A stretch of DNA of 64,000 nucleotides from Spongiibacter marinus. GTDB taxonomy: Bacteria; Pseudomonadota; Gammaproteobacteria; Pseudomonadales; Spongiibacteraceae. Below are positions 53,297 to 62,937 of this stretch, in pieces. The translations under genes and the position numbers were made by a program. A model generated the notes under the pieces. It saw only the letters and a program-made list of their open reading frames with translations, ran no database searches and was not told the DNA's origin. The DNA lies in NCBI RefSeq assembly GCF_016906995.1, contig NZ_JAFBBD010000004.1:310001-374000 (forward strand), written 5' to 3'. Position 1 is the stretch's first letter. Every line of letters starts with the position of its first letter.

Positions 53297-54682
53297 ATGT
53301 CTGATCGTATCGAGAACTTTATTAATTCCAACGCAGGTAAAAAGGTACTTGGCGCACTGGGCGTCAACGCTCCTCGTGAACTCGCCCGCTACACCCCCTC
53401 CCAGCGCAGCTTTTTTAAAGGGCGCCTACTGCTCGGCGCTGGCGACAACGCTGCCTTACTGGCACAGGTATCAAAAATTCTCGCCGAGAGCGACGCAGAG
53501 GTATTTGGCGACGACAATGCCCGTCTGCAATGTACTGCCCTGACACAAGACAATGGTAGCGATGCCCCCTTTGCCGCACTGGTATTCGATGCGACCGGCA
53601 TGCGCGACTCACTGGAGCTGGTTGCCGCCTACCGCTTCTTCAATGCCAACATTCGCAAGCTGGCTCCCGGCGGCCGCATCGTTATTCTGGGCCGTCCGCA
53701 CATGGGCGCCGATAACGCCGAACAGGCAGCCACCCAGCGTGCACTGGAAGGCTTGAGCCGCTCACTGGCAAAAGAAGTGGGCGCGCGCGGCAGCACTGCA
53801 CAACTGATTACCGTTGCCAACGGCGCCGAGGGAGACTTCGGCAGCAGCCTGCGCTTTGTCTTGTCGCCGAAATCGGCCTATGTCACTGGCCAGGTCATTG
53901 CCGTTAACGCCGTCGAGCAATCGGGTAATGTCGATTGGCACAAACCTCTGGCGGGCAAAACCGCTCTGGTGACCGGCGCTTCTCGCGGCATTGGTGAAGC
54001 GATTGCCGACACGCTGGCGCGCGATGGCGCCACCGTTATCGGTGTCGATGTTGCGCCAATGGAAGACGACCTTGTGAAAGTGATGACCCGCCTGGGTGGT
54101 CAGCCCCTGATCGCAGACATCACCGCTGAAGACGCTCCCGCCAAGATTGCCAGCGCCGCTAAACAGGCAGGTGGTATCGATCTTATCGTCCACAACGCCG
54201 GTGTTACTCGCGACAAAACCATTGCCAATATGACCGAGCAGCAATGGCAAATGACGCTGGATATCAACTTGGCCGCCGCACAGCGCATTACGCGTGAACT
54301 GCTGAACCAGGGCCTTATCCGCAATGGCGGCAGCATCGTTGGCGTGTCGTCAATGAACGGTATTGGCGGTCAGCGCGGGCAAACCAACTACGCCGCATCC
54401 AAAGCGGGTGTCATTGGTTACGTTGACTTCATGAAGAATGACGAGCAGCTACGCGCTCACAATATTACGGTCAATGCCGTTGCCCCCGGCTTTATTGAAA
54501 CCGCAATGACCGCGGCGATTCCGCTATTCACCCGGATGTTCGGCCGACGCCTGAACTCGCTGTCCCAGGGCGGGCTGCCAGTAGACGTTGCCGAGGCGAT
54601 CGCCTTCTTCGCCAACCCTCTCTCTCGCGGAGTGAGTGGCAATACACTGCGTGTATGCGGCCAGTCCTGGTTCGGCGCCTAA
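53297..54682 (+). CDS. High-molecular-weight 3-oxoacyl reductase (FabG4-like SDR)
   Basis: Protein of 461 residues. The N-terminal 210 residues form an SDR-like domain without a cofactor loop. The C-terminal half is a full SDR with TGASRGIGEAI near residue 225, HNAGVTRDKT, Ser in GVSSMNG and Tyr/Lys in YAASKAG. This is the FabG4 (HMW FabG) layout of mycobacteria that reduces 3-oxoacyl-CoA. The ATG has AGGAGTCATTTT upstream. It is divergent from the thiolase gene and convergent with the AraC gene. Confidence 0.88.
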   Translation: MSDRIENFINSNAGKKVLGALGVNAPRELARYTPSQRSFFKGRLLLGAGDNAALLAQVSKILAESDAEVFGDDNARLQCTALTQDNGSDAPFAALVFDATGMRDSLELVAAYRFFNANIRKLAPGGRIVILGRPHMGADNAEQAATQRALEGLSRSLAKEVGARGSTAQLITVANGAEGDFGSSLRFVLSPKSAYVTGQVIAVNAVEQSGNVDWHKPLAGKTALVTGASRGIGEAIADTLARDGATVIGVDVAPMEDDLVKVMTRLGGQPLIADITAEDAPAKIASAAKQAGGIDLIVHNAGVTRDKTIANMTEQQWQMTLDINLAAAQRITRELLNQGLIRNGGSIVGVSSMNGIGGQRGQTNYAASKAGVIGYVDFMKNDEQLRAHNITVNAVAPGFIETAMTAAIPLFTRMFGRRLNSLSQGGLPVDVAEAIAFFANPLSRGVSGNTLRVCGQSWFGA

Positions 54683-54715
54683 GACGGCTTCAGTGGGCGG
54701 GGCATTGCGCGCCGC

Positions 54716-55747
54716 CTACTGTTGTTTCTGTTGGCGATACTCTATCGGCGTTAGGCCGGTCCAACGTTTAAATGCCCGATAAAAGGTACTGGGCTCGGAA
54801 AACCCCGTCAGATACACCACGTCAGCAATGCTTTCATCGGTGCGCGACAACAAGCGCTTAGCGAGTATGCAGCGATAATCTGCCAACACCTGGTTAAAAC
54901 TGGTGCCCGCCTCCGTCAAACGCGAGCGCAGCACTCGCTCATTCATTCCCAGGCGTTCTGCCACACTTTCCAAGCTGGGCTGACCCAGCTCAAGCATTTC
55001 CGCAATCACTTGCTTAACATCGCCCACAACGTCCTGACGTGAGAGCCGTTCAAGCTGTTTGCTGGCGACTTTTTCATGGAGTTTCAGCAAATCCGGCTCG
55101 GCATGGCTAGATGGTGTTGCCAGAATATCAGCGGCAAATACCAAGCTCTGCTCTTTGGCATCGAAATGTACCGGGCAATTGAAGTGCTTTTCATACTCGG
55201 CAACATCCCCCTGCAGCGGGTGGCCAAGGTTTATCTCTCGGGTTTGAAACGCGCCGTCGGTCAACGCTTCAAAGTAGCGCTGCATAAAACGCACAAAGCA
55301 CTCATCGCGGTGGCGCAGCTCTGCCTCACTGTCGCCAATAAAATCCAGTACCACACGCGCTTCATCGCCTTCCACATGCAGCTTAAACTGCATGGCATCG
55401 GTCACTAAGCGCTGATAATTTTCCGCCCGGCGCAAACCATCGCCAAAACTCGGGCTACTCAGAAATAGGTATTCCAGTACCTGACCACGGTATACCGGTA
55501 CATGGTTGGCCAGATGCAAGCCAATGCTTTTGTCGCCGCTGACTTCTTCTAACACGCGCCAAAATTGCACCTGCGCGGCGTGGGGGAAACGCGCGCTGCG
55601 ATCTTTCAACAACTTGGGAGAAATTTTGCACTCGCTGACGATCCGCTCAACATCCAACCCCAGCTCTTGAATGGCCGGGTAAGCCAGCTGGATCAGGAAG
55701 CTGGAATCACTCAGTTCTGAAAAACCTTTTTCCGTGGAATCGCTCAT
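54716..55747 (-). CDS. AraC-family transcriptional regulator (arabinose-binding-domain/OruR-type)
   Basis: Regulator of 343 residues. The N-terminal 220 residues resemble the DUF4440-free substrate domain seen in OruR-type proteins (QELGLDVERIV, PVYRGQVLEYLFLSS). The C-terminal HTH has MNERVLRSRLTEAGTSFNQVL and DYRCILAKRLLSRTDESIAD, then GFSEPSTFYRAFKRWTG. It is divergent from a MaoC-like gene and adjacent to thiolase and FabG4 genes, so control of a beta-oxidation-like set is plausible. Confidence 0.85.
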   Translation of the reverse strand: MSDSTEKGFSELSDSSFLIQLAYPAIQELGLDVERIVSECKISPKLLKDRSARFPHAAQVQFWRVLEEVSGDKSIGLHLANHVPVYRGQVLEYLFLSSPSFGDGLRRAENYQRLVTDAMQFKLHVEGDEARVVLDFIGDSEAELRHRDECFVRFMQRYFEALTDGAFQTREINLGHPLQGDVAEYEKHFNCPVHFDAKEQSLVFAADILATPSSHAEPDLLKLHEKVASKQLERLSRQDVVGDVKQVIAEMLELGQPSLESVAERLGMNERVLRSRLTEAGTSFNQVLADYRCILAKRLLSRTDESIADVVYLTGFSEPSTFYRAFKRWTGLTPIEYRQQKQQ

Positions 55748-55895
55748 TACACTCGCTATCTATGGCTGTTCTAGACGCTGACTTCATGGCTGGGATTGGC
55801 CGGAGCGCAGAATCAATTCTGCCTCATCAGCAAATAATTTACTGCTCAGCATTGATTATACTGTGAAGCTGCACCGAATAAGGAGTAAGAGTAGC

Positions 55896-56762
55896 ATGAG
55901 CGTCGCTCAGGAACTAAAAATCAAACGTCTACCGGCCCTCGCCCCCCTCCTCGCCAGAGCGGCATTACCCAAGCGCCAAAGCAAAGCGCTTAACTTCCCT
56001 GAGCGCAGCATTGAGCTGGCGCCAGTGCGTTACAGCCAACGACAGCTCAAACGCTATGCCAAATCCTGCGGCTTTAGCCTGGACGGCAACACCCTGCCCG
56101 CGAGTTTCTTGCATATTATGGGCTTCCGGTTGCAAATGCAGCTAATGATACAGCGCGACTTTCCCGTTGCGGCAATGGGCTGTGTGCACCTGAACAATGA
56201 AATCATTCAGCACCGCGCTATTAACAGCAGCGAAACACTGCGTATGGTGTGCCGCCTGAGCGACCATGAACTCACCGCCAGAGGGGTTGAGTTTACATTT
56301 GAATGTCTCGTGTACGCTGGCGATGAGTGTGTCTGGGAAGACCGCAGCCAGTACCTGTCGCGACGCAAGACCGGGATTGCCAAATCCGCCAAGAGCAAGC
56401 CTCGCGAGGCCCGGCGCTATGCTAACCAAGAGGCCATGCACATCCCTAACAGCACAGCTCGTCATTACGCCCTTGCCTCGGGCGACTTCAACCCCATTCA
56501 CTTACACGATCTCAGCGCCAAGGTGCTGGGCTTTAAGAAAATGGTGGTACACGGCATGTGGAGTAAGGCCGCGTGTATGGCGAAGCTCATCGATGGCGGC
56601 GACGCCCTGCGCTGTCGCGTGGAATTTAAGACCCCCGTGTTTCTGCCGTCAAAAGCCGAACTTCACTACGAAAAAGGCCCCGACAGCACAGTATTTGAAC
56701 TGCGTGACGCCGCTAGCGGCAAGCCACACCTGATCGGGGAATTGTCACCAATCAGCGCTTAG
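55896..56762 (+). CDS. MaoC-like hot-dog dehydratase
   Basis: Protein of 288 residues with two hot-dog regions. The hydratase-2 motif is YALASGDFNPIHLHDLSAKVLGF near residue 200, containing the catalytic Asp and His, followed by MVVHGMW. Members hydrate trans-2-enoyl-CoA or dehydrate 3-hydroxyacyl thioesters. The ATG at 55896 has AAGGAG upstream; an earlier in-frame GTG adds 11 residues. It is divergent from the AraC gene, and its stop overlaps the convergent epimerase gene by 4 bases. Confidence 0.85.
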   Translation: MSVAQELKIKRLPALAPLLARAALPKRQSKALNFPERSIELAPVRYSQRQLKRYAKSCGFSLDGNTLPASFLHIMGFRLQMQLMIQRDFPVAAMGCVHLNNEIIQHRAINSSETLRMVCRLSDHELTARGVEFTFECLVYAGDECVWEDRSQYLSRRKTGIAKSAKSKPREARRYANQEAMHIPNSTARHYALASGDFNPIHLHDLSAKVLGFKKMVVHGMWSKAACMAKLIDGGDALRCRVEFKTPVFLPSKAELHYEKGPDSTVFELRDAASGKPHLIGELSPISA

Positions 56763-57685
56763 GCAAGCAGTAACTCTGGCGCCAGCTGTTCTACCATTTC
56801 TCGCAGCCCCTGGCGCCAGTCTTTTTTAGTCGGCCCGATTAATGCGTGCATTTTTTCGGTGTCGATTTGCAAGCTACCAAAGGCTTGTGGGTTGTCTCGA
56901 AAGCGCGGCTGCAAGCCACAGAGCTCGCCCAAGTATTCACACCACTGCTCAATACTCACCGCTTCAGAGCCGCCGAAATTTACCGTGCACACCTCTGTGC
57001 TGGCCGCCGCCAGCAGGTAGGGCAACTTCTCGATATAGTCACTGCTGTGCAACAAGTTATAGAAGTTCGGCGCCTCCGGGTGGACGTCAATCTCCATGCC
57101 CTCTTTCATCATCAGCAGGTGGAAAAACGGCCAACCGCCATTGTTGCCATAGGGGACACTCAAGCGGGCAATCGTCGTTGGAATACCGTATTGGCGAGCG
57201 GCGAAGCGACAGACCGACTCAGCAGCAATCTTCGACAAACTGTAGGTCGGGAACATTGCCCGGTGATTATCGCCCAGCGGCGCACTCTCTTCGCGCGGCT
57301 CCTGACCGGCGTATTCATAGACGGCCGTTGATGAGAAATGCAGCACGGCTTTGGCACTGCGGCAATGCGCCATCAAATTCCCGATGCCTTCGGCGTTTGC
57401 TCTCAGGTCGTAGTCAAAGTCACCACTTTTGACCACCGCCAGGTTAATCACGTAGTCCACATCACTGGGGCAGGCCTCCAAACTGCGGTGATCAGCAAGG
57501 TCTCCTTTGACAGTGTTGACGCCCATTGCCTCGAGCTGCTGACGCTGCTTCTCGTCAGAAAAACGCGCCACCGCGGTCAGCTCACACTGCGCAGCAAGCG
57601 CTTCGACAATGGGCGCGGCCACTTGGCCACTGGGGCCAGCAAGAAGGATTCGACTACCGGAAATATCAACAGGAGAAAGGGTCAT
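56759..57685 (-). CDS. NAD-dependent epimerase/dehydratase (extended SDR)
   Basis: Extended SDR of 308 residues with ILLAGPSGQVAAPIVEAL as the cofactor loop and HFSSTAVYEYAG. The catalytic motif is YSLSKIAAE, Tyr and Lys intact, with VCRFAARQYG. The target could be a nucleotide-sugar or a steroid. The ATG at 57683-57685 has GAGG 5 bases upstream. Function within the family is not resolved. Confidence 0.82.
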   Translation of the reverse strand: MTLSPVDISGSRILLAGPSGQVAAPIVEALAAQCELTAVARFSDEKQRQQLEAMGVNTVKGDLADHRSLEACPSDVDYVINLAVVKSGDFDYDLRANAEGIGNLMAHCRSAKAVLHFSSTAVYEYAGQEPREESAPLGDNHRAMFPTYSLSKIAAESVCRFAARQYGIPTTIARLSVPYGNNGGWPFFHLLMMKEGMEIDVHPEAPNFYNLLHSSDYIEKLPYLLAAASTEVCTVNFGGSEAVSIEQWCEYLGELCGLQPRFRDNPQAFGSLQIDTEKMHALIGPTKKDWRQGLREMVEQLAPELLLA

Positions 57686-57733
57686 AGCTGCCTCATTATT
57701 CATCTTTGAGGCGAGTGTAGCGTGGGAGGGATC

Positions 57734-57762
57734 TTCAGCCACCCTCCAAACGGGTGGCTGAA
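57734..57762 (-). terminator. Hairpin between DUF3014 and epimerase genes
   Basis: An 11-bp perfect stem (TTCAGCCACCC at 57734-57744 with GGGTGGCTGAA at 57752-57762) lies 9 bp past the DUF3014 stop. There is no long T tract, so terminator function is likely but not certain. Confidence 0.6.
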
Positions 57763-57770
57763 AGCAGGCC

Positions 57771-58559
57771 TTACAAGTAGCTTTGTAGCTGACGCAACCA
57801 GTCTTGCAATGACTTCATGTTATCCGGGCCCAAACGCCACAGCCACTTACTGAGCGGGTCGGCATTTTCCAGAACCGGGTCAGCGTATTCATAGAACACT
57901 TTTGGGCGGCGCAATTCCGCATCGGCGGGAATCGGCTCAACGATCAGCAAGTGCTCAATCGTGGTACGTAGCTGATTATCAAAGGACTGCGGATTACCTA
58001 ATTCGTTGTAGCTCGACTCCAGGAAGGGCGACCATTTTTTATAGTAGATCGCGACTTTTTTCGGATCTAAGGCGGTAACCGCATTTACCAGCGGTTCCCA
58101 GCGGCGGAAGTTACCGGGGTCGTTTGCCATGCCCTTTTCAGTCTTAATGACCAAAAAGGCCTCTTTGTCGTAACTGATCGGCAGGTGTTTGTTTGGCAGG
58201 CGAAAACGCGCCATTTGATCGACCAAAGCGACCCACTTACGAATTTGATGCTGTGGTTGCAGCCACTGCCCCAATGACGGAGACAGTTCCGTTGCCGCGT
58301 CTCGCACCTGGTCATCACTGCCATCTATTTCTCGCGGAGGCGCCGGCGCCTTGGCCGCTTGCTCTTGATAGTCTTGCTCCTGCTCGACCGCCAGCGTTTC
58401 TTTTATCGCAGATGTTTTCGGCGGCATAGAGGCCTGCAAATCCTCCGAGCTGCTCTCAGGCTCGTTGAATTCACTGTTTGCCGAGCGCTCGACCACAAAC
58501 CAGACGAAGGCGCCAACAGCAGCAATGATCACGATCGCAGACAGGGATTTCCAGTTCAT
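57771..58559 (-). CDS. DUF3014 membrane-anchored protein
   Basis: Protein of 262 residues with a single N-terminal membrane helix (LSAIVIIAAVGAFVWFVV), then a long acidic/Gln-rich spacer and a DUF3014 domain (LGQWLQPQHQIRKWVALVDQM, YYKKWSPFLESSYNELG). It is probably exposed in the periplasm. No biochemical role is known. The PA3496-like gene precedes it by about 200 bp on the same strand. Confidence 0.8.
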   Translation of the reverse strand: MNWKSLSAIVIIAAVGAFVWFVVERSANSEFNEPESSSEDLQASMPPKTSAIKETLAVEQEQDYQEQAAKAPAPPREIDGSDDQVRDAATELSPSLGQWLQPQHQIRKWVALVDQMARFRLPNKHLPISYDKEAFLVIKTEKGMANDPGNFRRWEPLVNAVTALDPKKVAIYYKKWSPFLESSYNELGNPQSFDNQLRTTIEHLLIVEPIPADAELRRPKVFYEYADPVLENADPLSKWLWRLGPDNMKSLQDWLRQLQSYL

Positions 58560-58757
58560 TTACGCTTCCTGTTATGTTTTTTGATTGTGCAAGAAATAAC
58601 GTTGTCGCAGCGACAGCCCAATGACGCTGCAACGTGACATTTGCCCATGGTATCCCCGCGGACTATGCGCGGCAACTGTGGGGAAGAATATTCGAGGGAA
58701 AATAATGCGCCAGCACCCATCGTAACCGCCGACGGGTGCCAGTTAAGAATGGAGGGC

Positions 58758-58952
58758 CTACAGGTCGAGGTCGTCTAGCAGTTCCAGCTCCTCCATTAGC
58801 CTTTTACGTTCGAGCCGCTCTTCAATACGTCGGCGAATACTGTTGTCTCGCCCCCCCATATCAGGGCCGTCGTCGTAGTTTGCACCACCATCGTCAAAGA
58901 AGTTGTCATCGAAGTCGTCAACACTCTCTGACACTGCCATTTCTCTAGCCAT
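58758..58952 (-). CDS. PA3496-like small acidic protein
   Basis: A 64-residue protein, acidic in the first half (DDFDDNFFDDG) with a basic C-terminal helix RRRIEERLERKRLMEELELL. It resembles the PA3496 family of putative envelope-integrity proteins in pseudomonads. The ATG and size fit the family. Confidence is moderate because the protein is short. The gaps 58560-58757 and 58953-59110 show nothing else. Confidence 0.65.
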   Translation of the reverse strand: MAREMAVSESVDDFDDNFFDDGGANYDDGPDMGGRDNSIRRRIEERLERKRLMEELELLDDLDL

Positions 58953-59110
58953 ATCAAGCTCACTCCAGCACGATTAAATACGGAAGCAACCATCGGCAAT
59001 TAGCACGGTTGTTCAGCTGACTATTTATGCTGAGATCGGCAGTCTGTCAATGAAAATTTACCCCTACTTTGGTCTCGGTTTATATCAGCCAAGCGCAGAG
59101 CAGTCATAGC

Positions 59111-60502
59111 CTACAGGCGATTAAGGCCATTCAGCGCCGCGGTGCGATAAGCCTCGGCCATAGTGGGGTAGTTAAAGGTGGTTCCCAGGAAGTAACGCAG
59201 GCTGTTTCCACCGTTCTTCTGTTTCATTATTGCCTGGCCGATATGAATAATTTCCGCCGCTTCGGCACCGAAACAGTGAATCCCGAGAATCTCCAGGGTT
59301 TCTACATTAAACAGCAGCTTCAGCATGCCAACGGTTTCCCCGCTGATCTGCCCCCGGGCGGTGTCTTTAAAAAATGCCCGGCCCACTTCGTAGGGTACGC
59401 GTTGCTCGGTGAGCTCGCGCTCATTCAGGCCCACTGAACTAATTTCCGGCAGGGTGTATATCCCTGTGGGTACGTCGTCGACAAACCGGCATTGCTCCTT
59501 ACCGCGCGCCGACGCCGATGCCGCCCGCCCCTGGTCGTAGGCAGCGCTGGCCAAGCTCGGCCAGCCGATCACATCGCCGGCGGCGTAGATATTCTCGACA
59601 TTCGTCTGGTAGTGCTCGTCCACGTTTAACTGGCCGCGATGATCCGGCGTGATGCCCACGGTCTCTAGCCCCAGGCGGTCGGTATTACCGCTGCGCCCGT
59701 TACACCACAGCAGGGCGTCGGCGTGAAGGCGCTTGCCACTTTCCATTTTTAGGACGACTTCCTTATCACTGGCCTCTACCTCGCTATAGACCTCTCGGTG
59801 GCGAATCATCACGCCGAGGTGGCGCAAGTGATAACTCAGTGCATCGGAGATTTCGTCGTCGAGGAATTCCAACAAGCGGTCACGGGTATTGACCAGTTCC
59901 ACCTTGATCCCGATACCAGAGAAGATTGAGGCGTACTCACAACCAATCACACCAGCGCCGTAAACAATAATTTTACGGGGCGTATTGGTCATCGCCAGGA
60001 TACTGTCACTGTCGTAAACACGCGGGTGACTGAAGTCGATATTCGCGGGCCGGTAGGGGCGCGAGCCCGTTGCAATCACAATGTTCTCGGCGCTGTAGTG
60101 CTCTTGTTTGCCGTCTTCACCTTCCACAGCCAATGTATGCGCATCGACAAAGCTCGCCCTGCCGGGAATCACACGAATATTATTGCGATAGTAAAAGCGG
60201 CTGCGCATGGCCACTTGGCGGGCGATCACCTCGTTAGCGTGGCTGAGTAAACGCGGATAAGTGAGCGTTCGCGGGTCGCCAATTTCCCGGAAAATGGGCA
60301 TGCGATTAAAGCGTATCGCCTGTCGCACCATATGACGCAGGGCCTTGGAAGGAATGGTTCCCTGGTGGGTGCAAGCCCCCCCAACCTGTGACTGCTCCTC
60401 GATAACAGCAGCACTTTGACCATGTTTGACCGCGTTCAATGCCGCGCTTTCGCCGGCAGGCCCGCTGCCAATTACCAGTACATCAAAATCATAGTTGGCC
60501 AA
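59111..60502 (-). CDS. sthA: Soluble pyridine nucleotide transhydrogenase SthA
   Basis: FAD protein of 463 residues that exchanges hydride between NADPH and NAD+. FAD loop [15 protein letters not shown] at residue 9; the redox-disulfide position reads [17 protein letters not shown], where the second Cys is missing as in E. coli SthA, so it is not a disulfide reductase. NAD loop [16 protein letters not shown]. The start is a TTG at 60500-60502 with AAGGAAGGG upstream, giving the length of E. coli SthA (466). An upstream ATG-less reading is unlikely. Confidence 0.92.
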   Translation of the reverse strand: MANYDFDVLVIGSGPAGESAALNAVKHGQSAAVIEEQSQVGGACTHQGTIPSKALRHMVRQAIRFNRMPIFREIGDPRTLTYPRLLSHANEVIARQVAMRSRFYYRNNIRVIPGRASFVDAHTLAVEGEDGKQEHYSAENIVIATGSRPYRPANIDFSHPRVYDSDSILAMTNTPRKIIVYGAGVIGCEYASIFSGIGIKVELVNTRDRLLEFLDDEISDALSYHLRHLGVMIRHREVYSEVEASDKEVVLKMESGKRLHADALLWCNGRSGNTDRLGLETVGITPDHRGQLNVDEHYQTNVENIYAAGDVIGWPSLASAAYDQGRAASASARGKEQCRFVDDVPTGIYTLPEISSVGLNERELTEQRVPYEVGRAFFKDTARGQISGETVGMLKLLFNVETLEILGIHCFGAEAAEIIHIGQAIMKQKNGGNSLRYFLGTTFNYPTMAEAYRTAALNGLNRL

Positions 60503-60629
60503 TTTACCCTTCCTTATCGCCGCTGCGCGGGGCGTTAACCACTTTGAGCTATTCAGGCAGTATACTACCGCCATCGTAAGAGAAAGGGGATTCGACCTTG
60601 GTCTGTCCCCAAGCCCAAGAGACCGAGCC

Positions 60630-61244
60630 GTGCCCACAAGCTCCCACCAACGAGAACACTATGGCCTGCGCTATATGATGGCGAGCGCGCCAGCAATGCG
60701 CCGCCTCAAGCGCGGCAACAACAGCCGCTTGCATGGCAGCAAAAATTGGGGCGCGGCATTCTTACTGATGGAATACCTGAGTCAGCACCCTCTCCCGCCC
60801 AATCGCTCCGTACTCGATGTCGGCTGTGGCTGGGGGCTGGCGGGACTGTATTGCCGCAAACGCTTTCATTCAGCGGTGACTGCCAGCGACGCTGACCCAG
60901 CGGTATTCCCCTATCTTCAGGCGCAGGCCGACATTAACGACCTCACTATCGACACCGAGGTCTGGCGCTTTGCCGACGTTCCAGACGACGCGCTTGCCGC
61001 GGCCGATACTCTGATCGCCAGCGATATTTGCTTTTGGGACGATATGGCTGAAGAGGTTTACCAGCTTATCGCCCGCGCTGTTGAAGCCGGTTGCGGCAGA
61101 ATTCTCATTGCCGACCCCGGTCGGCCACCCTTTCTAGCGGTAGCGGAGGCCTGTATTGAGGACTTCTATGCCGAGCTTGTGCCCGTCAAAGCCCATACGT
61201 CACGCCCACACCGCGGCTATGTGCTGCGTATCGAGAACGCCTGA
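60630..61244 (+). CDS. Class I SAM-dependent methyltransferase
   Basis: Protein of about 204 residues. The SAM loop is [15 protein letters not shown], preceded by [17 protein letters not shown]; the post-I acidic SDADPAVF and the [11 protein letters not shown] motif IV are present. It looks like the METTL/nicotinamide-type family with an unknown substrate. The GTG at 60630 is chosen because upstream sequence overlaps the sthA promoter; a downstream ATG at 60675 is another option. It starts divergently from sthA. Confidence 0.7.
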   Translation: MPTSSHQREHYGLRYMMASAPAMRRLKRGNNSRLHGSKNWGAAFLLMEYLSQHPLPPNRSVLDVGCGWGLAGLYCRKRFHSAVTASDADPAVFPYLQAQADINDLTIDTEVWRFADVPDDALAAADTLIASDICFWDDMAEEVYQLIARAVEAGCGRILIADPGRPPFLAVAEACIEDFYAELVPVKAHTSRPHRGYVLRIENA

Positions 61245-61322
61245 ACTGTCTCAATACTGCAATATTGCTGTCACGTAACTGAAAGCTGTCAGGGGTAGTG
61301 TTTGATTCGAGAGGATTAAACT

Positions 61323-61850
61323 ATGCGCTTGATACAGACAATAAATCAGTTCGATGTGCGGATGTTTCTCGCTTGCGTTAACACTCGCCACCAACAGCAA
61401 CTCTGCCGGCTCGCCTTTGCCATATCAAAGAGTGGCGATGGCTATACGCAGCTCTTTCTGCCACTCGCGCTCTATGCACTGGGCGTGCACAGCAGCGAGA
61501 TATTTGTTGCTAGCGTAGCAACCGGATTCGCGGTGTGGCTACCGCTCTACTGGGTGTTGAAAAATACCTGTCGCCGCAAGCGGCCTCCCGCGGCAATCCC
61601 GCAATTCAATGCCGCCATCATTGCCTCGGACGAGTTTAGCTTTCCCTCTGGGCATACCGCGGCCGCCTTCCTACTCGCGACCTTAGCCGTACTGTGCTTT
61701 GGCGCCGCCGCATCAGTACTCTTCCTTTGGGCGGTGGCCGTGGGCGCTTCGCGAGTGGTACTGGGCGTGCACTTCCCAACTGATACCTTTGCCGGCGCTG
61801 GCCTTGGCATTGCCCTCGCGCACCTTGCCCATAGTCTGGTGATCGGTTGA
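61323..61850 (+). CDS. PAP2-family phosphatase
   Basis: Integral membrane phosphatase of 175 residues with about five helices. The three PAP2 motifs are KNTCRRKRPP, PSGHTAA and SRVVLGVHFPTDT, which supply the catalytic His residues. Members remove phosphate from phosphatidic acid or undecaprenyl-pyrophosphate. The ATG has GAGAGGATTAAACT upstream. The next gene, a glycosyltransferase, follows at 31 bp, so they may form one transcript. Confidence 0.9.
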   Translation: MRLIQTINQFDVRMFLACVNTRHQQQLCRLAFAISKSGDGYTQLFLPLALYALGVHSSEIFVASVATGFAVWLPLYWVLKNTCRRKRPPAAIPQFNAAIIASDEFSFPSGHTAAAFLLATLAVLCFGAAASVLFLWAVAVGASRVVLGVHFPTDTFAGAGLGIALAHLAHSLVIG

Positions 61851-61881
61851 TCTTAGCAATCAAAGAGACACGCGCTTTACC

Positions 61882-62937
61882 ATGAAACTACTCTATGGGG
61901 TCCAGGGCACTGGCAACGGACACATCTCCCGCGCTCGCATGATGGCGAAGCACTTCGCCGCTCGCAACGTCGATGTGCAATATCTATTTAGCGGCCGCTC
62001 GCCAGAACAGTACTTCGACATGGACGTATTCGGCGACTTTCAGCTGCGCCACGGCCTCACTTTTGCAACGCGGGATGGCCGGATAAGCACCCTGCAAACC
62101 CTGCGAGAATCGCGGCCGCTACAATTTATAAAAGATGTACGCTCGCTCGATCTCAGCGACTACGACCTTGTGATTACCGACTTCGAACCCGTTACCGCCT
62201 GGGCCGGCCGACTGCAAGGTAAAACCGTCATCGGCGTCGGCCACCAATATGCATTTGGCCACCCCGGTGTACCCGAGGACGGCGTAGATTTTCGCAATCG
62301 CTTGATCATGAAACTGTTCGCTCCCGTTAAAGTGGGGCTCGGCCTGCACTGGCATCACTTTAGCGGCCCAATTGTGCCGCCAATTATTAACCCCGACGAG
62401 AAACGTTTAGCACCGGCGTCGCACACCCTCGTTTATCTTCCCTTCGAGGATCAGCAGCGCGTCACAGCGTTGCTACAAAGTTTCAAAGATCAACATTTCA
62501 TCCAATATGCACCGACGCTCTCTGACGCTGACCACGGCAACGTTTCACACCGAAAAACCAACCTGCACGGGTTTAAGCACGACCTGTGTAGTGCCCGAGG
62601 CGTGATCTGCAACGCCGGCTTTGAGCTGGTTAGCGAATGCTTGCACATGGGCATTCCGGTATTGGCCAAGCCCGTTGCCGGCCAGTCAGAGCAACTGGGT
62701 AACGCGGCGTCACTGCGTCAACTCAAACTTGCCGACACCATGGCCGATATTGATCGTGAGCACATCGCGAACTGGCTGCGACAGCCTCAGTCCAGTGCCG
62801 CGCAAAACTACCCCGACGTCGCCGGCGCAATTTGCGAGTGGTTGCTTTCCGGGCAATGGCACAATCGCCAGGCTCTCGTGGATGCCCTTTGGCAGAACGA
62901 GCAAAACCACGCCGTGACCGCCGACCTGTCCCTTTGA
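61882..62937 (+). CDS. MJ1255/VC2487-family glycosyltransferase
   Basis: Protein of 351 residues with LYGVQGTGNGHISRARMMAK at the start. The C-terminal GT-B lobe has VICNAGFELVSECLHMGIPVLAKP and a GQSEQLGNA segment. The family fold is MurG/GT28-like, usually annotated as MJ1255/VC2487; acceptor unknown. The M14-like gene behind it begins with a TTG in a TTGA overlap with its stop, so coupling is likely. Confidence 0.85.
   Translation: MKLLYGVQGTGNGHISRARMMAKHFAARNVDVQYLFSGRSPEQYFDMDVFGDFQLRHGLTFATRDGRISTLQTLRESRPLQFIKDVRSLDLSDYDLVITDFEPVTAWAGRLQGKTVIGVGHQYAFGHPGVPEDGVDFRNRLIMKLFAPVKVGLGLHWHHFSGPIVPPIINPDEKRLAPASHTLVYLPFEDQQRVTALLQSFKDQHFIQYAPTLSDADHGNVSHRKTNLHGFKHDLCSARGVICNAGFELVSECLHMGIPVLAKPVAGQSEQLGNAASLRQLKLADTMADIDREHIANWLRQPQSSAAQNYPDVAGAICEWLLSGQWHNRQALVDALWQNEQNHAVTADLSL

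Noticed and set aside
60630-61244. Methyltransferase as an ArsM partner of the glycosyltransferase operon
   Set aside because: It lacks the conserved cysteines of ArsM and lies about 11 kb away from the operon.
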